Assembly (NCBI RefSeq): GCF_900199375.1
Contig: NZ_LT900217.1
Coordinates: forward strand, 558,001 to 622,000
Reading direction: 5' to 3'
DNA: 64,000 nucleotides
Source: Gordonibacter urolithinfaciens
GTDB taxonomy: Bacteria > Actinomycetota > Coriobacteriia > Coriobacteriales > Eggerthellaceae
The stretch's first letter is position 1; each line of letters opens with the position of its first letter. This document shows positions 43,863-52,330 of the stretch, in pieces. Below the pieces are notes generated by a model. The model was not told the DNA's origin. It was given only the letters and a program-made list of their open reading frames with translations, and did not search any database. The position numbers and the translations under genes were made by a program.

Positions 43863-45641
43863 ATGGCCACCCGTGTTGAACAGGTGAAGCGCACGGTCGA
43901 GCACGTTGCGGCAATCAGCGGGCTCCGCACCGCCACGGTTTGCGTGAGCGCCGAGGGCAAAACCGGATGCCGGCTTACCCGCAGCGGCATCGACCTGCTG
44001 GTAAACCACGAGCTCAACGAGGACATTGCCGCGCGTAAGCGTTATGGCGTGCGCGGCACCATCGCCCTTGGCGAAGTCGACACCATGGTTGCCTGCTTCG
44101 TGGCAACCCGTGCGCAGGATTTCCTGCTCGACGACTGGCGCCAGCGCTTCGACTACCAAAACAACCTGTCGTCCCCCGCGCAACGCTACCTGCAGACGTG
44201 CATCGACGATATGGCAGCGTATGCGCGCATGATCAGCCGCATTCCCTTTGCCAAGCTGCACTTCGAAGCCTACCTCTCGCGCGCGGCGGCCCATGTGATG
44301 GCGAGCGAGCCTCTACACATCCAGCTTATGCGCACCCTGCGCCTCTACCTTTTCGAAGACCAGCCCAACGTGGTCGTCTCGCCGCTCATCGTCGAATGCC
44401 TGGGCACCGCCGCCGCCATGGACCCGCGTGTTGCCGCACTCGAGCGCCTCCTGTTCGACGAGAGCCTGTCCTACAGCGCCCGCCACAACCAGGCAGCGCG
44501 CCTGATAACGCCGCTGTTCACACGCATGATAAAGTTGGATGAGGAGGCATTGAGCTTTTACGACCTGGTGCACCTCTACGACAACGAGCAATCCTACGGC
44601 GCTTCCAAAGATGCCGCCAACGACGAGAACGCGCTGCGCCAAGAGGCTAACGAAACCGAGTTCATCCAGGCGTCGCTCGCCACGGTGAACGAAGGTAATA
44701 TCGACCAGCTGATCGCCGACAACAACGAAGCACCCGTCGAGGCGGGCAAGACGCCCAGCCTCAGCCTGCCCAGCATGTCCGCCGAAGCGAAAGCCATGGC
44801 GTTCCTCGACGATGGCCGGGCGTCCTACGAGCGCACGGCAGAGCGCTATCACGACACCATCGAGCGCATTGCCGAGGTTCTCGTGCGCATAGCCACTCCG
44901 CAGGAGCAGTTGGGCGTTTTCCGCTACCGCGCCCGACTTGCCCGCAGCGGCACCCGCATGCATCCCAGCACGCTCGTGCAAGCCCATCTCCAACTCGAGT
45001 CCGGTTGCGAGAATGCGATCTGGCAGAAGCGGCAGCGGTGCAGCCGCCCACAGAACAGGCAGTTTCACGGCATGGATATATACGTGCTGCTTGACGTGAG
45101 CATCTCAATGACAGGAAAAAATGCCAGCAGCGCCGGTGCACTGGCGGTTTGCCTTGTCGAAGGCATCGATCGGGCACTACAGCTTGCCGCGCGCGATCAG
45201 CAGCAGGGTGCGGTGGATATACGCACCCAGCTGCTTGCCTTCGGCGAAGGCTGGGCAGAGCTGACGCCCCTGGAGTTCACCCATGATCATGAGCGCAAGC
45301 GCTTTGCCTTCAACCTGGTCAACAACCCCACGAGCGAGCAAACCCTGATCACCGCAGCACTCAAGCAGGTGCAGGCCCGCGCCGCTGCCGAACCGACACG
45401 CAACATCGTATGCCTGGTGGTGGGCGACGGCCTATTTGCCGACGGCCTGCAGGCCAGAAAATGCGCGATGGGGTTGCCGCCCAACGTTTACCTCGCGCAC
45501 ATCAACATCGGCGCGTTCAATGGACTGCCCCTGACGGGCAACTTCGAGACGATCCAGGATCCTGCCCTGCTCCCCGAGAAGCTGCACCTCGTCTTGGCCC
45601 GGCAGCTTGAGCGCCCGGACGACTCCCTCGACGCCCGATAG
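43863..45641 (+). CDS. VWA-domain partner of the MoxR ATPase
   Basis: A 592-residue protein. The C-terminal von Willebrand A domain contains the MIDAS motif DVSISMTGK (DxSxS) at about residues 407-415, with VVGDGLFADG further on. The first 400 residues are helical and have no domain I recognise. I use the ATG at 43863; an in-frame TTG at 43851 overlaps the MoxR stop. The stop lies one base from the stop of convergent asnB. The pair resembles CoxE/NorD/CbbO adaptors that present a target to the ATPase. Confidence 0.8.
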   Translation: MATRVEQVKRTVEHVAAISGLRTATVCVSAEGKTGCRLTRSGIDLLVNHELNEDIAARKRYGVRGTIALGEVDTMVACFVATRAQDFLLDDWRQRFDYQNNLSSPAQRYLQTCIDDMAAYARMISRIPFAKLHFEAYLSRAAAHVMASEPLHIQLMRTLRLYLFEDQPNVVVSPLIVECLGTAAAMDPRVAALERLLFDESLSYSARHNQAARLITPLFTRMIKLDEEALSFYDLVHLYDNEQSYGASKDAANDENALRQEANETEFIQASLATVNEGNIDQLIADNNEAPVEAGKTPSLSLPSMSAEAKAMAFLDDGRASYERTAERYHDTIERIAEVLVRIATPQEQLGVFRYRARLARSGTRMHPSTLVQAHLQLESGCENAIWQKRQRCSRPQNRQFHGMDIYVLLDVSISMTGKNASSAGALAVCLVEGIDRALQLAARDQQQGAVDIRTQLLAFGEGWAELTPLEFTHDHERKRFAFNLVNNPTSEQTLITAALKQVQARAAAEPTRNIVCLVVGDGLFADGLQARKCAMGLPPNVYLAHINIGAFNGLPLTGNFETIQDPALLPEKLHLVLARQLERPDDSLDAR

Positions 45642-45642
45642 G

Positions 45643-47604
45643 CTACGCCACCTGGGTCTTCGGCGCCAGCTTCTCGCTCGACTTCCCGAAGAACACCTCG
45701 TACCAGCACAGGAAGCAGTAGATGTTCCAGATGCGCATCATCTTGAGCTTGCCGCGTCCCTCCACCGTGGAGAAGTCGGCCGACTTGTGGTCGTCGAGCA
45801 TCTGCACGAGGTAGTCCACGTTGAAGAACTCGTGCGCGGCCTCGCTCGTGAACGCCTCCTTGATGCGGTCGTAGTACAGGTCGGTCTGCAGCCACACCGT
45901 GAGCGGCGTGATGAACGGCTGCTTCGGCATGTTCGCCACCTTCTTCTGGAAGCCCAGCTTGCTCGCGGCCACGCGCAGCGCGTACTTCGCGTGGTCGTCG
46001 TCCACGCGGCAGGCCGTGGGCAGCTGCAGCGCCACGTCGAGCACCTTCTTGTCCAAGAACGGCACGCGCAGCTCGAGCGACTGCGACATGGACATCTTGT
46101 CGGCCTTCAGGCAGATGTCGAAGGGCATGTAGCTCACCATGTCAACGTACTGCGTCTGCGTGATGATGTCGATGTCCTGCTTCGCCGCCTCGTCGAAGTG
46201 CGGCTTGCACCATTCCCACGGCTTGCAGGGGCCGTCGTAATCGCGCAGCACGTTGGGGATCTCGTCCCACATGTAGTTCATGCTCGCGCGCTGGTAGCTT
46301 TTCTCGGGGCCGCCCGACCCGCGCATGGCGAAGCGGCGCCCGTGGAAGGAGGGGAGCTTCTCGGCCACCGCGCCTGCGGCGGCGCGCAGGGGGCGCGGCA
46401 CGCGGAAGTACTTGCCGAACTCGAACTGGTCGTGGTAGATCCAGTACCCGCCGAACAGCTCGTCGGCGCCCTCGCCCGACTGCACCACCTTCACCTGCTC
46501 GCGCGCCAGGCGGCTCACGAAGAACAGCGGGATGGCGCTCGGCGCGCCCAGGGGCTCGTCCATGTGGTACTGCTCGGTGGGCACGATGTCGAGGAACTCC
46601 TGCGCGTCCACCTTCACCTGCCAGTTCGGCAGGTTGGCCCACTTCGCGAACTCTTCGGCGTCCTCCAGCTCGTTCAGTTTGATCTCGAAGTCGGACTGCG
46701 CGGCGATCTCGGCCAGCTTGTCCTCGCAGCCGATGTCGTAGCCCACCGAGAACGTCTTGATGTCCGGCGCGTGCTGCCCCATGCAGTACGCGGCCAGCGA
46801 GCTGTCGATGCCGCCCGACAGGAAGCTGCCTATCTCGACGTCGGCGATCTCGTGCGCCGCCACCGACTCGTCGAACGCGCCCACGATGACGTCGGCCCAC
46901 TCGTCGAGCGACTTCGAGTCGTCGATCTTGTAGGTGATCTTGTAGAAGCACTCGGTGCGCAGCTCGCCGTCCTCGAACACCATGAAGTGGCCGGGGAGCA
47001 GCTTGTGCACGCCCTTGAACATGGTCTGCGAGTCGTTCATGTACTCGAAGCACAGGTACTGCGGCAGCTGCTCGCGGTTGAGCTCCTTCTTGAACGCCGG
47101 ATGCGCGAGGAACGCCTTGATCTCGCTGCCGTAGATGAGGCGCGCGCCCACGTGCTGGTAGTAGAACGGCTTGATGCCGAACAGGTCGCGCGCGCACACG
47201 AGGCGCTTCTTCGGCGCGTCCCAGATGGCGATGGCGAACATGCCGCGCAGCTTCTCGAACACGTCCGTGCCCCACGCCTCGTAGCCGTGGACGATGGTCT
47301 CCGTGTCGCCGTTCGTGACGAACGTGTAGCCCATCGCCTCGAGCTCGGCGCGCAGCTCCTGGAAGTTGTAGATCTCGCCGTTGAACGTGACGGTCACGGT
47401 GCCGTCGGTGTTCTGCATGGGCTGGCGGGAGCCTTCGAGGTCGATGATCGACAGGCGGCGAAAGCCCATCGCGATGTCGTCGTCCACGAAGAAGCCCTCG
47501 TCGTCGGGCCCGCGGTGGGCGATGCGATCGGCCATGTCCTTAACGATGGCCTGGTTGGCCTCTTGGTCGTAGTCGACCGCGGTGAATCCCACGAATCCGC
47601 ACAT
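45643..47604 (-). CDS. asnB: Glutamine-hydrolysing asparagine synthetase
   Basis: A 653-residue enzyme. The start is set at the ATG of MCGFVGF so that Cys2 is the N-terminal nucleophile of the class II glutaminase domain; RRLSIIDLEGSRQP and FNGEIYNF follow. The synthetase domain has the PP-loop SGGIDSSL and GEGADELFGGYW. Its length fits AsnB. It makes asparagine or amidates a related carboxylate; no partner gene adjoins it. Confidence 0.92.
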   Translation of the reverse strand: MCGFVGFTAVDYDQEANQAIVKDMADRIAHRGPDDEGFFVDDDIAMGFRRLSIIDLEGSRQPMQNTDGTVTVTFNGEIYNFQELRAELEAMGYTFVTNGDTETIVHGYEAWGTDVFEKLRGMFAIAIWDAPKKRLVCARDLFGIKPFYYQHVGARLIYGSEIKAFLAHPAFKKELNREQLPQYLCFEYMNDSQTMFKGVHKLLPGHFMVFEDGELRTECFYKITYKIDDSKSLDEWADVIVGAFDESVAAHEIADVEIGSFLSGGIDSSLAAYCMGQHAPDIKTFSVGYDIGCEDKLAEIAAQSDFEIKLNELEDAEEFAKWANLPNWQVKVDAQEFLDIVPTEQYHMDEPLGAPSAIPLFFVSRLAREQVKVVQSGEGADELFGGYWIYHDQFEFGKYFRVPRPLRAAAGAVAEKLPSFHGRRFAMRGSGGPEKSYQRASMNYMWDEIPNVLRDYDGPCKPWEWCKPHFDEAAKQDIDIITQTQYVDMVSYMPFDICLKADKMSMSQSLELRVPFLDKKVLDVALQLPTACRVDDDHAKYALRVAASKLGFQKKVANMPKQPFITPLTVWLQTDLYYDRIKEAFTSEAAHEFFNVDYLVQMLDDHKSADFSTVEGRGKLKMMRIWNIYCFLCWYEVFFGKSSEKLAPKTQVA

Positions 47605-47724
47605 GTGGCTGGTTCTCCTTTGCGTGCGTGCCCTTGCGCGCAACGGCGCGGCACGGTTCGTCCGTATCCTTCGGTATGATACGCCACGCGCGGCGAAACC
47701 CCAAGAACGGCGATGGAAACCCCA

Positions 47725-48064
47725 TCAGTCCTGCGAAAAGAGCGGATTCTCGTAGTTCTGCAGCGTTGAATAGCGAATCATCTGCGCACACCGAGGATGA
47801 ACGCTTTTCCGTGCATGCTTGTACGCCCTAATGTGCGAGACGAACCCTTGATGGATGCGCCGTTCCTGACCGCGAATGGCCTCGAACTCGTGCGGCGTGG
47901 CCGTGCTTGATGTGAGAGCGAAACGGAAGACCCCATATGGCTCCCTCGATCTTCACGAGCAGAACCATGTACGGTCTGTCGACCTTGTGCTCGATCTCCT
48001 TCCAGTCAGGCTCCGCATCGTTTTCGTAGAAATCTTCTGCTAGAAACACCAGCTCGCGTTTCAA
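47725..48064 (-). pseudogene. Decayed type III toxin (TenpN/ToxN-like)
   Basis: A TTG start with GGGGAGGGG begins a frame MKRELVFLAEDFYEND with VDRPYMVLLVKIEGAIWGLPFRS, the N-terminal pattern I associate with TenpN-type endoribonuclease toxins. After IKHGHA (about 47893) the frame is lost. The +1 frame then continues PHEFEAIRGQERRIHQGF and RYSTLQNYENPLF to a TGA at 47725, matching the family's C-terminus. About 40 middle residues are missing, so an internal deletion with frameshift fits best. A hairpin sits just upstream, as between antitoxin RNA and toxin in type III systems. Recognition is from memory of the family. Confidence 0.55.
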
Positions 48065-48086
48065 AGCAGCCCCTCCCCTAGAAGCG

Positions 48087-48110
48087 AGATGCCTCCCAGA
48101 GGAGGCATCT
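48087..48110 (-). terminator. Hairpin upstream of the decayed toxin gene
   Basis: A perfect 10-bp stem, AGATGCCTCC with GGAGGCATCT, and a four-base loop. In type III systems a weak terminator here limits toxin transcription. Whether antitoxin repeats survive further upstream (48110-48240) is unclear; I see no tandem repeat. Confidence 0.45.
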
Positions 48111-48318
48111 TCTCAGCGGGCTTTCTTTTGTCTGCGTTGGTCGCGCCCTACGACCAAAATCTCCTTGCCGGCAAGGGCGGCGACGGTCAGGACGAGACCA
48201 CCACGAAAGCTGCGCATTACCGGTTCATGAGACCTATAATGAGGCATGAACGCCAGTTAGGAGGCCATTTGACCGACGGCGCCTACTGAAGCAGCGCAAA
48301 AACGGAAAGGTACGCCGA

Positions 48319-49506
48319 ATGAGCGAGAGCACCGAATCTCAAGAAATCGTAAAGTCGATGATGAACGTCGAAATCATTCCTTCATTCCCGCGAGAATCTG
48401 CCAAGGAAAGAGGTCTCTTCGAACTTTCCCTTGCCGATCTGGCCACAGGCGGCATGGCCCTCTCGTCGCTTGCCGGCACACTCGGATCCTTAGCCCAGAG
48501 CGCAACCACCGCACGCGAGCAGTTGTTTAGGATCGATTGGCGTGGCTATTCGGGATCTCTTGCCGAGCTCAAAAACGATCCTGGAAAATACCTTACATCC
48601 GTCGTAGGTGAATCGGGCATAGTGGGACAAGCCGGCCTCGTTCCTGCCGATGTCGCAAAAGCGGCGAGCGCTATAGACCCTTACATGCTCATGCTGAGCG
48701 CAGCGCTCGCAGGTATCGAGAACCAGCTGAAAGATATCCGTGAAATATCTGAACGGATCGTCGATTTCCTGGAAGAGGATAAGAAAGCCTCGATTAAAGG
48801 AAACATGAACACGCTCGCCGACATCATGAACAACTACAAGCACAACGTCGGCAACGAACGCTATCGGAGTACAAGGCACCAGCAGGTTCTGGACATCAGA
48901 CGCGATGCTGAAAAGGATATCGAGTTTTACCGATCAAAAGCAGAACGGAACATGTCCAGCAAGAAAACTATTCTCACGAGCAGCGAGGTTGCCAGCAAGC
49001 TCACCAAGTTGGATGGTGATTTCGGAAACTACCAAGCAGCGCTCTATCTCTACGGCTTCTCGACTTTCCTTGAAGTGATGTTGCTGGAAAATTTCGAAGA
49101 AGACTATTTGACGAGCGTACGCACCAAACTCGAAAAGTATTCGTTGAGCTACAAGCAGCTTTACACAGAAGCATCCGAGTACATTGAGAGCCGATCTCGC
49201 TCATCCGTGCGCGCAGGCTTGCTTGGCGGCGTGGCCACAGCAGGCAAGGGGCTTGGAAGAGCTTTCGGATCTATGCCCGCGCTGAAAAAGAGCCCTATGG
49301 ACGAACTCCTTACAGACGGCGGAAATGCCCTTGAAGGCATCAAAGACAGGTTGACAAAAAACGATGTTAAGACCCTCGCCAGGCGAAAAGACAGCTGCAT
49401 CGCGCCATTCCAAAACAATATCGAAACCGTCTTTGCTGCTTTCCACAAACCAATGCAAGTTTTTGCCGACGGCGAGAAGATATTGCTCAGGCTTAACGCC
49501 GATTGA
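48319..49506 (+). CDS. Orphan protein of unknown function, lower GC
   Basis: A 395-residue protein that I do not recognise. Residues 44-66 are a small-residue hydrophobic stretch (GGMALSSLAGTLGSLAQS), the middle is long and helical with many charges, and residues 295-315 are Gly/Ala-rich (AGLLGGVATAGKGLGRAFG). No catalytic motif is evident. A -10 TATAAT lies at 48235-48240 and GGAAAGG before the ATG. Base composition is lower in GC than its neighbours and it sits beside a toxin remnant, which suggests transferred DNA. The two Gly-rich stretches could insert in a membrane; that is speculation. Confidence 0.65.
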   Translation: MSESTESQEIVKSMMNVEIIPSFPRESAKERGLFELSLADLATGGMALSSLAGTLGSLAQSATTAREQLFRIDWRGYSGSLAELKNDPGKYLTSVVGESGIVGQAGLVPADVAKAASAIDPYMLMLSAALAGIENQLKDIREISERIVDFLEEDKKASIKGNMNTLADIMNNYKHNVGNERYRSTRHQQVLDIRRDAEKDIEFYRSKAERNMSSKKTILTSSEVASKLTKLDGDFGNYQAALYLYGFSTFLEVMLLENFEEDYLTSVRTKLEKYSLSYKQLYTEASEYIESRSRSSVRAGLLGGVATAGKGLGRAFGSMPALKKSPMDELLTDGGNALEGIKDRLTKNDVKTLARRKDSCIAPFQNNIETVFAAFHKPMQVFADGEKILLRLNAD

Positions 49507-49654
49507 CGTTGGTCCACAACCCTGTCTTCAACTGCTCCTGAAACGAACGAACCCGCCTAGCCCAAGAAGGCGAAGAAATCGTGCAGCGACCTGCAAGAGC
49601 TCCTTGGTGTGGGATAATGCGACGCAGACCGCATACGAAGGAGATTCACCGAAC

Positions 49655-50944
49655 ATGACCGACAACTCCCCCCGCATCGCCTCGGCCGCCGACGTGGCGC
49701 GCCGTTTGCAGCCCGTCGTGGTGGGCGGCGACATCCTCGCGTACAGCTACGTGCGCGAGCTGCACCGCGCCTACGGCGTGGAGCGCACCATCGTGCTGGC
49801 CGCGCACGACATCAAGATGCTCTCGACCAGCCGCTTCACCGACTACCGCCTGGAGCCGAACGTCCACGACCCGGAGGGCCTCTACGACGCGCTCGAGCGC
49901 GTGGCCGCCGAGGTGCGCGCGGCAGACCCCGAGCGCGTGCTGCTCGTGCTCGGTTGCGACGACTGTCACGCGCGCATGCTCTCGTCGGGCAAGCCGCGCC
50001 TCGAGGCCGCCGGCTACACGGTGCCCTACCTCGACTTCGCCCTGCTCGACGACATCACGCAGAAGCGCCGCTTCTACGAGCTGTGCGAGCAGCTGGACAT
50101 CCCCTACCCGCGCACGTGGTACTTCTCGTGCGGCACGGACGGCCCCGAGGAGCTGCCGGTGCACGACTTCCCCTACCCGCTCATCGCGAAGCCGTCGAAT
50201 TCGGCGCAATTCCAGGAAGCGACCATCGAGGGCTGGCGAAAGATCTACGAGATAGAGAGCCCCGAGGAGCTGGCGCAGGTCTGGCGCAGCATCCGCACGT
50301 CGGACTACAATAACGAGCTGGTGCTGCAGGACTTCATCCCCGGCGGCGACGATGCCATCCGCACGCTCACCACATTCTCGGACGCGTCGGGCGAGCTGCG
50401 CGTGGTGTCCGGCGGCGTCGTGTGCCTGCAGGACCACGACCCCACCGCGCTCGGCAACCCGCTCTGCATCATGGGCGAGCGGGAGCAGGCTATCATCGAC
50501 GGCGCGCGGCGCTTCCTCAAGGAAGTCGGCTACCGTGGCTTCGCGAACTTCGACATCAAGTACGACGAACGGGACGGGAGCTTCCGCTTCTTCGAGGTGA
50601 ACACGCGCTGCGGCCGCAACACGTACTATATGAGCCTGGGCGGCCAGAATTTCGTGGAGCTCATCGTGCGCGAGTTCATCCTGGGCGAAACCATCGACTA
50701 CCGCGAGGCCTACGACCCCTTCGTCTACTCCTGCGTGCCGCGCTATGTGTTCGACCGCTCCATGGAGAACCGCACGCGCCTCCAGCAGGCCCTCGACGTG
50801 CTGCGCCGCACGCCCGAGCCCTACCCGCTGCACTACGCCCCCGACTCGCTCGCGCACAATTTCTGGGCGCGCGTCATGCACGTGAACCAGATCCCCAAGT
50901 TCAAGCGCTTCTACTGGGACACGAACGGCAAGCAGCTGAAATAG
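49655..50944 (+). CDS. ATP-grasp carboxylate-amine ligase
   Basis: A 429-residue ATP-grasp enzyme. The central domain has YPLIAKPSNSAQF (ATP-binding Lys), LVLQDFIPGGDD and FFEVNTRCGRN (Mg-binding Glu/Asn). It joins a carboxylate to an amine through an acyl phosphate. Overall size and the N-terminal VVVGGDILAYSYVRELH are close to D-aspartate ligase (Asl) enzymes that build peptidoglycan cross-bridges, a possible role here, but substrate is unproven. The ATG follows GAAGGAGATTCACC; GATAAT at 49613 may be its -10. Confidence 0.8.
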   Translation: MTDNSPRIASAADVARRLQPVVVGGDILAYSYVRELHRAYGVERTIVLAAHDIKMLSTSRFTDYRLEPNVHDPEGLYDALERVAAEVRAADPERVLLVLGCDDCHARMLSSGKPRLEAAGYTVPYLDFALLDDITQKRRFYELCEQLDIPYPRTWYFSCGTDGPEELPVHDFPYPLIAKPSNSAQFQEATIEGWRKIYEIESPEELAQVWRSIRTSDYNNELVLQDFIPGGDDAIRTLTTFSDASGELRVVSGGVVCLQDHDPTALGNPLCIMGEREQAIIDGARRFLKEVGYRGFANFDIKYDERDGSFRFFEVNTRCGRNTYYMSLGGQNFVELIVREFILGETIDYREAYDPFVYSCVPRYVFDRSMENRTRLQQALDVLRRTPEPYPLHYAPDSLAHNFWARVMHVNQIPKFKRFYWDTNGKQLK

Positions 50945-51001
50945 GGGATATCTCGAACGGGGCCATCCCCTTTCGAGAGGCCGCAAAGAGAAGGGGCGGG
51001 A

Positions 51002-51358
51002 ATGAAGGCTTGGGAATGGGCAGTCTGGCTGGCTCTGTGCATCACGCCGCTCGCCGTGGCGGCAGCATCCTTGGGCTCGCTGCCGGACACCGTCGCGATG
51101 CACGTCGGCCCCGACGGCACGATCGACCGCTATGGCTCCAAGTACGAGCTGCTGCGCATAGCGTGCCTCTTGGCCCTTCCCAACCTCCTCTTGATGCTCG
51201 CCTCCTGGAAGGCGGAGGCGCTCTTCGCCAAAGGGCTCGTGCACGGCATCGACGACCCCCACAACCTCAGAGTCCTTTTCCTGGTGCTCGGCATGATCGA
51301 AACCGTCATCTACGCCGGCGTCGTGCTCTCGTTCGGCCGCGGCGTCCTCGCGGGCTAA
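51002..51358 (+). CDS. DUF1648-type small membrane protein
   Basis: A 118-residue protein with three membrane helices. Between the first two lies LPDTVAMHVGPDGTIDRYGSK, the DUF1648 motif found at the N-terminus of SdpI-type immunity proteins and many orphans. It is a stand-alone gene. Its stop overlaps that of convergent map by three bases. Function is unknown. Confidence 0.75.
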   Translation: MKAWEWAVWLALCITPLAVAAASLGSLPDTVAMHVGPDGTIDRYGSKYELLRIACLLALPNLLLMLASWKAEALFAKGLVHGIDDPHNLRVLFLVLGMIETVIYAGVVLSFGRGVLAG

Positions 51359-52125
51359 ACCGGGCGCCGGTGCCCCTCCTCGCAGGTGAGCACCACAGGC
51401 CCGTCCTCGGTGATGGCGACCGTCTTCTCGAAGTGGGCCGAGGGAAGCCCGTCGCGCGTGCACACCAGCCAGCCGTCCGGCATCTGGCGCGTCTTGTGGG
51501 TACCCAGGTTGATCATGGGCTCGATGGCCAGCACCATGCCGGCCTCCAGCTTCACGCCCGTGTGGCGATGGCCGAAGTTCGGCACGTTCGGATCCTCGTG
51601 CATGTCGCGGCCGATGCCGTGCCCCACGTACTCGCGCACCACGCCGAAGCCCTCGGCCTCGGCGATGCTCTGCACCGCATGCCCGATATCCCCCAAGTGG
51701 TTGCCGGGACGTGCCGCCTCGAGACCGGCCCACATGCACTTCTCCGTCACGTCCAGCAGGCGCTGCTTCTCCGGCGAGATGCGGCCGACGGCATAGGTCC
51801 AGGCGTTGTCGCCCACCCAGCCGTCGACGATGGCGCCCGTGTCGATGGAGATGATGTCGCCGTCCTGCAGCACGACGCCCGCCGATGGAATGCCGTGGAC
51901 GATCTGCTCGTTGACGGAAGCGCAGATGGAGCCGGGGAACCCGCCGTAGCCCTTGAACGCGGGGATGCCGCCCTCCGCGCGGATGAGCGCCTCGGCCAGC
52001 TCGTCCAGCTCGAGCGTGGACACGCCGGGCCGCACGCGCGCCCCCACCTCGCGCAGCACCTTGGCCGATACGCGGCCCGCCTCCTTCATGGCCTCTATCT
52101 CGGCCGGTGACTTCCTGATGATCAT
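51355..52125 (-). CDS. map: Type I methionine aminopeptidase
   Basis: A 256-residue enzyme removing N-terminal Met. Metal ligands are visible in ISIDTGAIVDGWVGDNAWTY (two Asp), GHGIGRDMHEDP (His), LAIEPMI (Glu) and HFEKTVAITEDG (Glu). The His motif YVGHGIGR is normal. The start is the ATG of MIIRKSPAEIEAM at 52125; longer upstream frames have no ribosome site. Monocistronic here, away from the ribosomal protein operons where it is often found. Confidence 0.93.
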   Translation of the reverse strand: MIIRKSPAEIEAMKEAGRVSAKVLREVGARVRPGVSTLELDELAEALIRAEGGIPAFKGYGGFPGSICASVNEQIVHGIPSAGVVLQDGDIISIDTGAIVDGWVGDNAWTYAVGRISPEKQRLLDVTEKCMWAGLEAARPGNHLGDIGHAVQSIAEAEGFGVVREYVGHGIGRDMHEDPNVPNFGHRHTGVKLEAGMVLAIEPMINLGTHKTRQMPDGWLVCTRDGLPSAHFEKTVAITEDGPVVLTCEEGHRRPV

Positions 52126-52330
52126 GCCTCGCCCACACCTTCCGCACGTCGCGTCTGTTTGCTGCCGACCAGTATAGCACTCCCTTTCCACCCCGTTACG
52201 CATCCCCCACGCTCGGAAAACGCCTGCGCGCACGCCCCCTGGAGCGCCTGTGCGCCCCTCTAGCATGGAGGGGAATCCGCGTCCGCGCCGACGAGCCGGA
52301 GCGCACCGTACCAGCAAAGAAGGAGGCTCT

